Shown one piece after another: positions 1-7,197 of a DNA stretch of 34,349 nt. Below the pieces are notes generated by a model. It did not search any database, was not told the origin of the DNA, and saw only the letters and a list, made by a program, of their open reading frames with translations. Location of the stretch: NCBI GenBank assembly GCA_028713995.1, contig JAQTNF010000042.1, positions 1-34,349 on the forward strand, read 5' to 3'. The translations under genes and the position numbers were made by a program. This stretch comes from Deltaproteobacteria bacterium. GTDB lineage: Bacteria > Myxococcota_A > Polyangia > JAAYKL01. Position 1 is the stretch's first letter, and every line of letters begins with the position of its first letter.

Positions 1-64
1 GACCGAGGGACAGGACGGCGAGCACCACCGCGACGGACAACAGGTTCCTGCAATTCGTTTCCAT
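1..64 (-). CDS. Secreted protein, N-terminal fragment (runs off left edge)
   Basis: Only the first 21 codons are inside the window. They read as a signal peptide: a short polar start (METNCRN) and then a hydrophobic run (LLSVAVVLAVLSLG). A good ribosome binding site (GGAGG) sits 7 bases before the ATG. A sigma-54-like promoter lies just upstream (89-104), with a predicted start point about 14 bases before the ATG. Being next to flgE on the same strand, it could be a periplasmic flagellar protein such as FlgA, FlgH or FlgI, but nothing in these residues decides this. Confidence 0.6.
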   Translation of the reverse strand, partial: METNCRNLLSVAVVLAVLSLG

Positions 65-88
65 GGCGATCCTCCGGCTCTTCTCTTG

Positions 89-104
89 AGCAAGGACGAT
101 GCCA
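89..104 (-). promoter_or_regulatory. Sigma-54-like -24/-12 promoter for the edge gene
   Basis: On the minus strand the sequence reads TGGCATCGTCCTTGCT. It matches the sigma-54 consensus TGGCACG-N4-TTGCA at 9 of 12 positions (10 if T is allowed at the last base), with correct spacing between the invariant GG and GC. The predicted start, near 78, gives a short leader that contains the GGAGG site. The match is by eye and untested. Confidence 0.55.
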
Positions 105-236
105 TGGGCGTTGAGCATGTAAGTCGCTGTTACTACTGACTTTACGAAGGGAGCGGGATGCTGATTGCGCTGATTCGGCGCGCTGTTTCCGCGCATCACG
201 CCGCAAATGGCCTGGTTCCTATATCGGGCAGGAGGC

Positions 237-1526
237 CTAACGCTTCAGGTTCACGATCTCCTGGTACAGCTCGTCGGCCGTGGACACGGTGCGGCTGTTG
301 GCCTGGAACCCGCGCTGGTACGCGATCATGTCGACGAACTCCTTGGCCAGGTCGACCGTGGACTGCTCGAGCGCGCCCGAGGTGACCGATCCGGCCGAGC
401 CCGCCGCGGGAGTGCCCACGCGCGCGGATCCCGAGTCCTGGGTCTCGGCCCACATGTTCTCGCCGGCGCGCGCCAGCTCGGACTCGGCCTCGAAGGTCGC
501 GAGCGCCACCTGCCCCACCATGCGCTGCTCGCCGTTCGAGTAGATGGCCATGACGTCGCCGTTGTTCTCGATGCCCACCGCGGTGAGCTCGCCGGTGCTG
601 TAGCCGTCCTGGTCCTGGCTGCGGATGCTGTTTGACGCGGCGTACTGCGTGCTGCCGCTCTGGCCGGTTCCGCCGTCCGTCGTGATGCTGTCGCCGAAGT
701 CGAAGGCGATCGCCTGTCCGGCGGTCGCGCCCACGAAATCGAAGGAGGGCGCCGCGGTCACGGTCTCCTGGTCGAGCCAGCCGTCGGACGTGAAGACAAG
801 CTGCCCGGTTCCGCACTCCTGCGGCACGCCGGCCGTGCCCCCCGCCAGCTCGCCGCCGTCCACCAGGGCGTGCCAGTCCCACGTGTTGTCGGACACCTTG
901 GCGAAGTACACGTCGACGCGGTGCGCCGCGCCCAGGGAGTCATACACGGTGAGCGCTGTCGAGAAGTTGGACGTGGTTCCGGGGGCGAGCGGATCGAACG
1001 TCGGCGGCACGGTCGAAGCCGAATCGAGGTTCGATGTGATCTCCGCCGTGGTCGACGCCCTGGGCGGCAGGATCGAGTCCGCGATGGTCAGATCCCCGAG
1101 CTGGTTGTCGAGCGTGCCGCTCGGATTGACGAGGTAGCCCTGCACCACCATGCCCGCCGGGTTGACCAGGTTGCCGTCCGTGTTCAGCGTGAACTGGCCG
1201 GCGCGGGTGTAGAAGTTGCCGTTCATGCCGCCCACGTTGCCCCGGCAGATGAAGAAGCCCTTGCCGTTGATGGCCAGGTCCGTGGGCGAGTCGGTGGTGA
1301 GCAGGGTGCCCTGCGAGAAGTTGCGCGTGATCTTGGACAACATCACGCCCGACCCCGGGGAATCGACCGCCAACATCGAACGCCCGAGCAGGTCGGCGAA
1401 GACCGCGCGCTCCGCCTTGTAACCCACCGTGTTGACGTTGGCGACGTTGTCTCCGACCACTCCGAGCGCCTCCCCGTGGACGGTGAGCCCGGTGACGCCG
1501 GTATAGAGGGTCTTGAGAATCGTCAT
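237..1526 (-). CDS. flgE: Flagellar hook protein FlgE
   Basis: FlgE polymerises into the extracellular hook that joins rod and filament. The 429-residue product has the N-terminal signature of rod/hook/hook-associated proteins (TLYTGVTGL, then DNVANVNTVGYKA at about 26-38) and the matching C-terminal helix (EFVDMIAYQRGFQANSRTV), which coil together in the assembled axial structure. The central part (about 80-340) is the variable surface domain. There is no signal peptide, as expected for type III export. The ATG is preceded by AAGGAG at 8 bases. It is the last gene of the flagellar operon, 33 bp after flgD. A shorter homologue such as FlgF or FlgG is less likely given the length and the flgD neighbour. 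Confidence 0.93.
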   Translation of the reverse strand: MTILKTLYTGVTGLTVHGEALGVVGDNVANVNTVGYKAERAVFADLLGRSMLAVDSPGSGVMLSKITRNFSQGTLLTTDSPTDLAINGKGFFICRGNVGGMNGNFYTRAGQFTLNTDGNLVNPAGMVVQGYLVNPSGTLDNQLGDLTIADSILPPRASTTAEITSNLDSASTVPPTFDPLAPGTTSNFSTALTVYDSLGAAHRVDVYFAKVSDNTWDWHALVDGGELAGGTAGVPQECGTGQLVFTSDGWLDQETVTAAPSFDFVGATAGQAIAFDFGDSITTDGGTGQSGSTQYAASNSIRSQDQDGYSTGELTAVGIENNGDVMAIYSNGEQRMVGQVALATFEAESELARAGENMWAETQDSGSARVGTPAAGSAGSVTSGALEQSTVDLAKEFVDMIAYQRGFQANSRTVSTADELYQEIVNLKR

Positions 1527-1559
1527 TCAAATGCTCCTTCGATGACCGCGGCCTTTGGC

Positions 1560-2264
1560 CTACGGGGTCGTTTGCGCTCCCAGGACTGTTTCGCCGGCCG
1601 GGTAGACCCCGACCACGTCTCCGAGCGCGGCCTTGATCGACCCGCCCACAATCAGCTCGGGATAACCGTTCTCGTAACTGACGCCGTTCACCACGCCGCG
1701 CGCGTGCGCCTCCCAGTTGACGGGGGAGCCGGCGTCGTCCTTCGCCACCACATCCATCCTGTAGGAACCGGGCGGCACGACCACGCCCTGGTCGTTGCGC
1801 AGATCCCAATCGAACGTCACGTCGCCCTTGGGGTTGCCTCCCAGGTCGATCGTGCGGACGACCGCGCCCGAGGCGTCGCGGATGTTCACCTGGACCGTGG
1901 CCGCGTCGCCTTCGATCTTGAACCCGACCTTGAGCTCCTTGTCATCGGAGCCCACCTCCAGCGTGTCGGAACGGACCTCGACATCCTTCCCGATGAAGGA
2001 CGCAGCCTGGGCGTTGGACATGCCCATCTGCTGCATCTGAAGCGTGTTCAACCCTTCGTTCACGGACACGAGCTGCTCCACGCTCGAGAACTGGGCCAGC
2101 TGCGCGACGAACTCCGTGTTGCTCATGGGCTCGAGGGGATTCTGATTGCGAAGCTGGGCCACGAGGAGCTTGAGGAACGCCGTCTTGTCCAGCTCCTTGC
2201 CGCCCACGGGGTTCAAGGCGCTCGCTGCCGCGGACTTCGTGTCGCCTGTGACGTCTACCTGCAT
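1560..2264 (-). CDS. flgD: Hook-capping scaffold FlgD
   Basis: FlgD caps the growing hook and is needed for FlgE polymerisation. The 234-residue product carries the conserved N-terminal FlgD segment (DKTAFLKLLVAQLRNQNPLEP at about 25-45, then NTEFVAQLAQFSSVEQL). The C-terminal part is beta-rich, in line with the FlgD Ig-like and tudor-like domains (for example WDLRNDQGVVVPPGSYRM). It lies between a fliK-like gene and flgE, the usual hook-assembly trio. A purine-rich AGGGGA stretch precedes the ATG by 8 bases. Confidence 0.95.
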   Translation of the reverse strand: MQVDVTGDTKSAAASALNPVGGKELDKTAFLKLLVAQLRNQNPLEPMSNTEFVAQLAQFSSVEQLVSVNEGLNTLQMQQMGMSNAQAASFIGKDVEVRSDTLEVGSDDKELKVGFKIEGDAATVQVNIRDASGAVVRTIDLGGNPKGDVTFDWDLRNDQGVVVPPGSYRMDVVAKDDAGSPVNWEAHARGVVNGVSYENGYPELIVGGSIKAALGDVVGVYPAGETVLGAQTTP

Positions 2265-2303
2265 CGCCCGTTCCCCTGCGCTCCTGCGCGCGTGTTTCGC
2301 CCT

Positions 2304-2975
2304 CTATGCGCCATCCCGAAAATCGAGCCGGTGGAGCGAGAGTCCGACCGCCGCGAGGTGCGCCGCGAGCTCCTTGACGGTCGCCGCAAGCATCCGCTCG
2401 ACAGCCGGGCTCGCGCTCCACGCCACGATCGAAACGTCGATTCCCGAGACCCTGACATCGAAACGCACCTCTCCGATTTCTCCGAGGTCGAGCGTCAACG
2501 CAACGCTCGGCTTCCCTGCCGCCATCGAGCTGAGCAAGACCCGTACCAGCCTGCGGGACTGCCGGCCGAAGCGTCCTCCAGGCATCGCACCCGCGGCGAT
2601 TCCGGCCGTCCCACACGGTTCCGGCGGCGCCCCGGGCACGCACATCCGCCCGTCATTGCTGGACTTTTCGCGTCCGGACAGGCGCCTGTCGCGACGCGCG
2701 GCCCGTTCCTCGGCGTTTTCGACCATCGCGTCCCGGCTCCGCTCGTCCGGTTCGCCTCGATCGGCGTTGTCCGGGCAAGCGCCATTCGGCTGACACCACG
2801 GGGGCAGATTCCCGACATCGGTCCGGTTCCCGCCGCGGCCGTCCGCCTGCACCGAAGCCTCGCCGAGCAGGGCGAAGAACGCCTCGCGGTCGGAGGCCCT
2901 GGGACACGGCACGGCCCCGGATAGGATGTCGCGCGAACCGGAAACAGCAGCGGCGCTCTGCGGAATCGACGTCAT
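2304..2975 (-). CDS. fliK: Short FliK-like hook-length control protein
   Basis: FliK measures hook length and switches type III export specificity. The identification rests on the C-terminal part (about 140-223), where LDLGEIGEVRFDVRVSG followed by a helical segment matches the pattern of the FliK C-terminal domain (substrate-switching region), and on the position just before flgD and flgE. The N-terminal half (about 1-130) is low-complexity and charged with no recognisable fold, as in other FliK proteins. At 223 residues it is much shorter than enterobacterial FliK (about 400), so the molecular ruler part would be short. Its ATG overlaps the stop of the MotE-like gene by 4 bp. Confidence 0.7.
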   Translation of the reverse strand: MTSIPQSAAAVSGSRDILSGAVPCPRASDREAFFALLGEASVQADGRGGNRTDVGNLPPWCQPNGACPDNADRGEPDERSRDAMVENAEERAARRDRRLSGREKSSNDGRMCVPGAPPEPCGTAGIAAGAMPGGRFGRQSRRLVRVLLSSMAAGKPSVALTLDLGEIGEVRFDVRVSGIDVSIVAWSASPAVERMLAATVKELAAHLAAVGLSLHRLDFRDGA

Positions 2976-3718
2976 CTGACGCCACCATCCGCTTGGCCGT
3001 CGCGCCCTGAGGCAGGGGACTCCCCGATCATCGCGCGGGCCATGGACGCCGCCTTGTCCGGGTCCATGGCGCCGAGCATCTCGGCCGTCAGGCGCGAGCC
3101 CATCCGTTGCAGCACGGTGATGGCGTCTCCAGTGGGGAGCGACGCGAGCAGGCCGGCGCCGCTGGCCGCGCGCATCCCCTTGATGGTGGCCACGAGCTGG
3201 CCGATGCGGACCTCCCGCTCCTCCGCGGTCAGGGCGCCCGTCTTGCCTTCCCGGACGTTCTCCCGGCGGCCCTGCAACTTGGCCAGCATGGACGCCGTCT
3301 CGTCGTGCAGCTTCCTGAGCTCCTGTTCGTTCATGAGCGCGGCGGCCTCGAGCCGTTCGAGCATCTGCTCCCTTTGGATGAGGTCGCGCTCCCTCAGATC
3401 GAGGGCGCGAACGCGCTCGGCCAGCGCCTCGGCCAGCGCCTCCATGGCGTCCTCACCCGTCGTGGGCCCTGCCGCGGGCGCCGCAACCCCGGCCCGGGGT
3501 CTGTCCGTGCCGGCGTCGCGCTGGGCGGCCGTATCCCCGGCGTCGTGCTTCGCGGCCGTTCCGGCGTCCGCCCTGTCCTCTGTCGTCTCGACCGCCGCGG
3601 CCGAGGTCGCCTCGGTCGCACCCGCCTTCACCGGCTCGGCCTTCGAATTGCAGCCGGGCGTCGCCGCGAGCGCCAAAGCCGCCACGCACATGGTCCATGC
3701 GATACGCACCGTGCTCAC
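2972..3718 (-). CDS. MotE-like flagellar coiled-coil lipoprotein
   Basis: The 248-residue protein starts with a lipoprotein-type signal (VAALALAATPGC), then an Ala/Asp/Thr-rich linker, a long coiled coil (about 90-165, RVRALDLRERDLIQREQMLE) and a C-terminal helical domain resembling the MgtE N-terminal fold (LQRMGSRLTAEMLGAMDPDK). This coiled coil plus MgtE_N-like arrangement, just after fliJ, is typical of MotE, a periplasmic chaperone for MotC studied in Sinorhizobium. The membrane anchor here seems to be a lipid rather than a transmembrane helix, although the lipobox is not ideal (Pro at -2). The start is GTG, overlapping the fliJ stop (GTGA). Confidence 0.65.
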   Translation of the reverse strand: MSTVRIAWTMCVAALALAATPGCNSKAEPVKAGATEATSAAAVETTEDRADAGTAAKHDAGDTAAQRDAGTDRPRAGVAAPAAGPTTGEDAMEALAEALAERVRALDLRERDLIQREQMLERLEAAALMNEQELRKLHDETASMLAKLQGRRENVREGKTGALTAEEREVRIGQLVATIKGMRAASGAGLLASLPTGDAITVLQRMGSRLTAEMLGAMDPDKAASMARAMIGESPASGRDGQADGGVR

Positions 3719-4158
3719 CTGCGCACCTTCCTCGTGGTGACGAGATCATCGATCTCCCGCTGCCCGCGCAGCCGATCGCTCCGCTGCAACCTTGCGGTCA
3801 CGGTCGACAGGAGGAGCTCCATCTGCCGCGCCTTGATATGGGTGTCGAGGAGTCGCTTCCGGGTCGTTTCCACCTCGTTTTCGGCCGCGGCCTCCTCGTC
3901 CCTCTTCCGTGCGGCCTCCTCCTCGGCCGAAAGCACGCATCCCAGGGCCAGCTCCAGATCCTCGCGCGTGACCGGGCCCTCCATGGAGCCGCGCACGTCC
4001 GACATCTCGCCCTCCGCGACCCGCTCGGCGCACCTCGCCTCATCCGCGCTGCGCTCGCGCCGGACCATGGCGAGCCCCACCTCGGCGCCCGCCCGGTCGC
4101 GCTCCTTCCGGCGGAAGTCGAGCAGCCGCTCGACCCTCTCCAGCGCCTTCCGGCTCAT
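3715..4158 (-). CDS. fliJ: Flagellar export chaperone FliJ
   Basis: FliJ is a small coiled-coil protein of the export ATPase complex; it inserts into the FliI hexamer and escorts substrates. The 147-residue product is almost wholly charged helix with the FliJ-type opening KALERVERLLDFRRKERD and a long E/R-rich coiled coil. The ATG at 4158 was chosen because it overlaps the fliI stop as ATGA and gives the usual length near 150; the reading frame stays open further upstream, but only as a shadow of fliI. Primary sequence conservation in FliJ is weak, so the call rests on length, coiled coil and position between fliI and the MotE-like gene. Confidence 0.85.
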   Translation of the reverse strand: MSRKALERVERLLDFRRKERDRAGAEVGLAMVRRERSADEARCAERVAEGEMSDVRGSMEGPVTREDLELALGCVLSAEEEAARKRDEEAAAENEVETTRKRLLDTHIKARQMELLLSTVTARLQRSDRLRGQREIDDLVTTRKVRR

Positions 4159-5510
4159 GAATCCCCCTTCAGCCCGCGGCCCGGTGCCGCGCCCTGCCTG
4201 GCGAGGTCGAACATCGCATCGACCGCATGGGGCAGGCTCGCCGCGTCGCCGAGCGCCTGCTGCTGGAACTTCTCGAACACGGGAAGCAGCTTGCGCGCCC
4301 GATCCACGACCGGATCGCTCCCCGGCTGGTACGCCCCGATCCGGATGAGATCCTCGGCCTGACGGTGGGCCGCGAGAAGAGCCATGATCTGGCGCGCGGC
4401 CGCGAGGTGCTCCGGAGCGACGACCTGCGGCATGAGGCGGGATGAGCTCGCGAGCACATCGACCGCCGGCAGGAGGCCGCGGTTGGCCATGTCTCGGGAG
4501 AGGCACACGTGGCCGTCGAGCAGGGCGCGCGTCGCGTCGGCCACGGGGTCGGACATGTCGTCGCCCTCCACCAGCACCGTGTAGACCGCGGTGGTGCAAC
4601 CCTCGTCGTCGCAGCCCGCGCGCTCGAGCAGCCTCGCGATCTCCGCGAACACGGAAGGGGGGTAGCCCTTGCTGGCCGGGATCTCCCCGGCGGCGAGGCC
4701 CGTCTCGCGCAGCGCCATGGCGAAGCGCGTGAGCGAGTCGAGGAGCAGGAGGACCTTCGCGCCCCGCGCGCGGAAGAACTCGGTGATGGTCGTGGCGAGG
4801 AGCGCGCCGCGGATTCGCGCGAGGGGCGCCTCGTCACCCGTCACGGCCACCGTCACGGTGCGGGCCCGGTTCGCGTCGGTGATCGAGTCCTCCACGAACT
4901 CGCGCACCTCGCGACCGCGCTCGCCGATGAGCCCCACGACGCACACGTCGGCGTCGCTGTTCCTGGCGATCATGGAAAGGAACGTGCTCTTGCCCACTCC
5001 CGCGCCCGCGAACACCCCGATCCTCTGGCCGAGGCCCACGGTGGGCATGGCGTCGATCACGCGGATGCCGGTCGAGAACGGCATCCTGATGCGGGCGCGA
5101 TCGAGCGGGGGCACGATCTCGCCGCGCAAGGGGCGACGGTCCGTGAGCGCCGGCAGGGGGCGCCCGTCGAGCGGCCGGCCGAGTCCGTCCACCACGCGTC
5201 CGAGCAGCCCCTCGCCCACCGGGACCAGGGCGTCGCGGCCGCGCGTGCCGACCGCACAGCCCGGGCCTACGCCGTCGAGAGGGCCGAGGGCCATGAGGAG
5301 CACGTCGCGTCCGTCGATCCCGATCACCTCGGCCGGGATGGGCGAAAGCCCACCGGACGGCCACAGGTCGGCCTGCTGCCCCACCACGCAGGCCACCCCC
5401 CGGCAGCGCACGACCGGCCCGGCCACCCCGACCACGCTTCCGTGCACCTCGAGCGCGGACAGCCGGCGCAGCCGGTCGCCCAGGTCTTCGCCCTCGATGC
5501 CCAAGGTCAC
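4155..5510 (-). CDS. fliI: Flagellar export ATPase FliI
   Basis: FliI is the cytoplasmic ATPase of the flagellar type III export apparatus, related to the F1 beta subunit. The 451-residue protein shows an N-terminal beta-barrel region (about 20-90), Walker A GAGVGKST (about 169-176), the family motif LIGERGREVREFVED, the Walker B strand VLLLLDSLTRFA and SKGYPPSVF. The C-terminal helical domain includes DLIRIGAYQPGSDPVVD. The GTG at 5510 is taken as start because it overlaps the fliH stop (GTGA) and gives the normal family length; the frame is open far upstream, but that part overlaps fliH. Confidence 0.97.
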   Translation of the reverse strand: MTLGIEGEDLGDRLRRLSALEVHGSVVGVAGPVVRCRGVACVVGQQADLWPSGGLSPIPAEVIGIDGRDVLLMALGPLDGVGPGCAVGTRGRDALVPVGEGLLGRVVDGLGRPLDGRPLPALTDRRPLRGEIVPPLDRARIRMPFSTGIRVIDAMPTVGLGQRIGVFAGAGVGKSTFLSMIARNSDADVCVVGLIGERGREVREFVEDSITDANRARTVTVAVTGDEAPLARIRGALLATTITEFFRARGAKVLLLLDSLTRFAMALRETGLAAGEIPASKGYPPSVFAEIARLLERAGCDDEGCTTAVYTVLVEGDDMSDPVADATRALLDGHVCLSRDMANRGLLPAVDVLASSSRLMPQVVAPEHLAAARQIMALLAAHRQAEDLIRIGAYQPGSDPVVDRARKLLPVFEKFQQQALGDAASLPHAVDAMFDLARQGAAPGRGLKGDS

Positions 5511-6175
5511 GCGCCACCTCCGCTCTGCTCGAACAGGTGCCTGAGGCGCTGCAGGCGCGTCCGCACGCCCGCGTCGACCTTCCGCACGTCGGACTCGACC
5601 ACGCAGCCCGCTTCGTCGAGAGCGGGATCCGGCCGCACCGCGACCTCCGCGTCGCCGGCCAGCCCGGCGAGAAGCCCCTTCCCTTCCATGCGCCTGTACA
5701 GATCCGGATGGAGCCGCACCCTCAAGGGACCCTCGCCGATGAGGAGCTCGAACGCGCCGCGCACCAGCTCCGCGACCCTCTCCGGCTGCGCCTCGATGGC
5801 GCCGGCCGCCAGCTCTCCGGCAACGACGAAGCCGAGCTCCACCGTCTGCTCCTGCGCGCGCCGCCGCTCGAGCTTCCCGGCCTCGGCGACCTGCGTGATG
5901 GCCCGCGCGAGCAGATCGAGCGAGCGATCCATCTCCTCGATCCTGACCGCCAGCTCGGGCTCGGGTCGGGCCCGTCCCTTTGCCTCGGCCTCCGGCTGCT
6001 CCGGGGCGGCCCGGGCCGGATCCTTGGACGCGCCTGACCGGGCGTCTGACGGCTTGCCCGTGGCAGTGGCGAAGGCCGGATGCTCCGAGGGAACCGGTCT
6101 CTTCACGATCCAATCGACGGCCTTGGAGCCCGCGGGACGCCCCTGTGCGGCCGGCGGCCATGATCCGGTGCTCAT
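5507..6175 (-). CDS. fliH: Flagellar export ATPase regulator FliH
   Basis: FliH binds FliI and anchors it to the C-ring and export gate, and restrains its ATPase activity. The 222-residue product has a variable Pro/Ala-rich N-terminus, a helical middle (about 85-145) and a C-terminal domain of the FliH/V-type ATPase E-subunit kind (GPLRVRLHPDLYRRM, AEVAVRPDPALDEAGCVVES, typical of the GGCxVE-type ending). It lies in the invariant order fliG-fliH-fliI. Start ATG at 6175 overlaps the fliG stop as ATGA. Confidence 0.9.
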   Translation of the reverse strand: MSTGSWPPAAQGRPAGSKAVDWIVKRPVPSEHPAFATATGKPSDARSGASKDPARAAPEQPEAEAKGRARPEPELAVRIEEMDRSLDLLARAITQVAEAGKLERRRAQEQTVELGFVVAGELAAGAIEAQPERVAELVRGAFELLIGEGPLRVRLHPDLYRRMEGKGLLAGLAGDAEVAVRPDPALDEAGCVVESDVRKVDAGVRTRLQRLRHLFEQSGGGA

Positions 6176-7197
6176 ACGAGCTCCTCCCCGCCGCGGCCGG
6201 CGATGACGATCTTGCCCTCGGCCTCGAGGCGCAGGGCCATGTCCACGATCTCCTGTTGCGTGCGTTCCACGTCGCTCAGCTTGACCGGCCCCATGGCCGA
6301 GAGGTCGTCGATGAGGATCTCCGCGGCGCGCTTGGACACCGAGGTCAGGATCTTGTCCTTGAGCGCGTCGCTGGCCGTCTTGAGGGCGAGCAGGAGCTGG
6401 TCGTTGCTGACCTCCTTGACGAGCGTCTGCATGCCGCGCCCCTGCACGTTGACGAGGTCCTCGAAGCTGAACATCTGGCGCCGCAGCTTGAACGCCAGCC
6501 CCGGATCGCCCTCGCCGATGCCGCCCAGCAGATCCTCGGCCTCGGCCATGGGCAGCCGCTGCAGGATCGACGCGGCCCGGCCGATGCCGTCCACCGGGAT
6601 GCCGCTCTCGGCCTCCACGTTCGAAAGCTGCTCGCGCACGGCCCGGTGCAGGGCGTCGATGGTCTGCGTGGGGATCTGGTCGAGCGAGGCGAGCCTGAGC
6701 ATCACCTTCACGCGCAAAGCGGTCTCGAAGTGCGCCAGCACGCTCGCCGCGTACGCCGCCGAGATCTCGGAGAGGATCGCCGCGATCACCCGCGGGTTCT
6801 CGCCCTCGAGCACCGTCGCCACGGCCTTGGCGTTGCGCCGCTCGAGATCGGAGAACGGCACCTCGGTGTCGCGCGTCTGGAAGATGATCTTGCTCTCCTC
6901 CCGCCCGAGGGAGCGCTGGGCGAGGCGCTCGATGTACGCGCTGCCCTCGCCGGTGGGGAGCACCGGCTCGCGCGTGGCGGCCAGGAAGCCCTGGTAAGCG
7001 GCGGTCAGCCTCGGCCCGGTGGGCGCGAACTCGCGCGAGGCGAGCTGGTGCAGGGTCCTGATGTCCTCCGGGTCGAGGTGGCGCAGCACGCGCGAGACGG
7101 CCTCCTCTTCGAGCGAGAGGACGAGCAACAGGGCGCTCATCGGCTTGTCGATGGCTTGCGTCGCGGTCATCGGGGTCATCGGGGTCATCGGGGTCAC
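6172..7197 (-). CDS. fliG: Flagellar motor switch protein FliG
   Basis: FliG is the C-ring protein that docks to FliF and takes torque from the stator. The 341-residue product contains the N-terminal FliF-binding domain (SALLLVLSLEEEAVSRVLRH), the middle domain (about 120-200, with the helix-turn region LARLDQIP-like LASLDQIPTQTIDALH) and the charged C-terminal domain ending in DLSAMGPVKLSDVERTQQEI. GTG at 7197 overlaps the fliF stop (GTGA) and is preferred. Three more in-frame ATG codons follow at 7188, 7179 and 7170, produced by a 9-bp tandem repeat (ATGACCCCG), so the true N-terminus is uncertain by up to 9 residues. Confidence 0.96.
   Translation of the reverse strand: MTPMTPMTPMTATQAIDKPMSALLLVLSLEEEAVSRVLRHLDPEDIRTLHQLASREFAPTGPRLTAAYQGFLAATREPVLPTGEGSAYIERLAQRSLGREESKIIFQTRDTEVPFSDLERRNAKAVATVLEGENPRVIAAILSEISAAYAASVLAHFETALRVKVMLRLASLDQIPTQTIDALHRAVREQLSNVEAESGIPVDGIGRAASILQRLPMAEAEDLLGGIGEGDPGLAFKLRRQMFSFEDLVNVQGRGMQTLVKEVSNDQLLLALKTASDALKDKILTSVSKRAAEILIDDLSAMGPVKLSDVERTQQEIVDMALRLEAEGKIVIAGRGGEELV
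7168..7197 (-). repeat. 9-bp tandem repeat carrying four candidate fliG starts
   Basis: The minus strand reads GTGACCCCG, then ATGACCCCG twice, then ATGACCGCG. Each unit is an in-frame start codon followed by Thr-Pro. Unit gain or loss would not shift the frame, but it would change the distance between the fliF stop and the fliG start. Confidence 0.85.

Noticed and set aside
870-2924. Long plus-strand open frame (684 codons) over the flagellar genes
   Set aside because: It is antisense to flgE, flgD and fliK, all supported by family motifs; its residues are Arg/His/Val-rich without motifs, as expected for a shadow in high-GC DNA. The same holds for the long plus frames at 3107-4348, 4509-6206 and 5980-7524.
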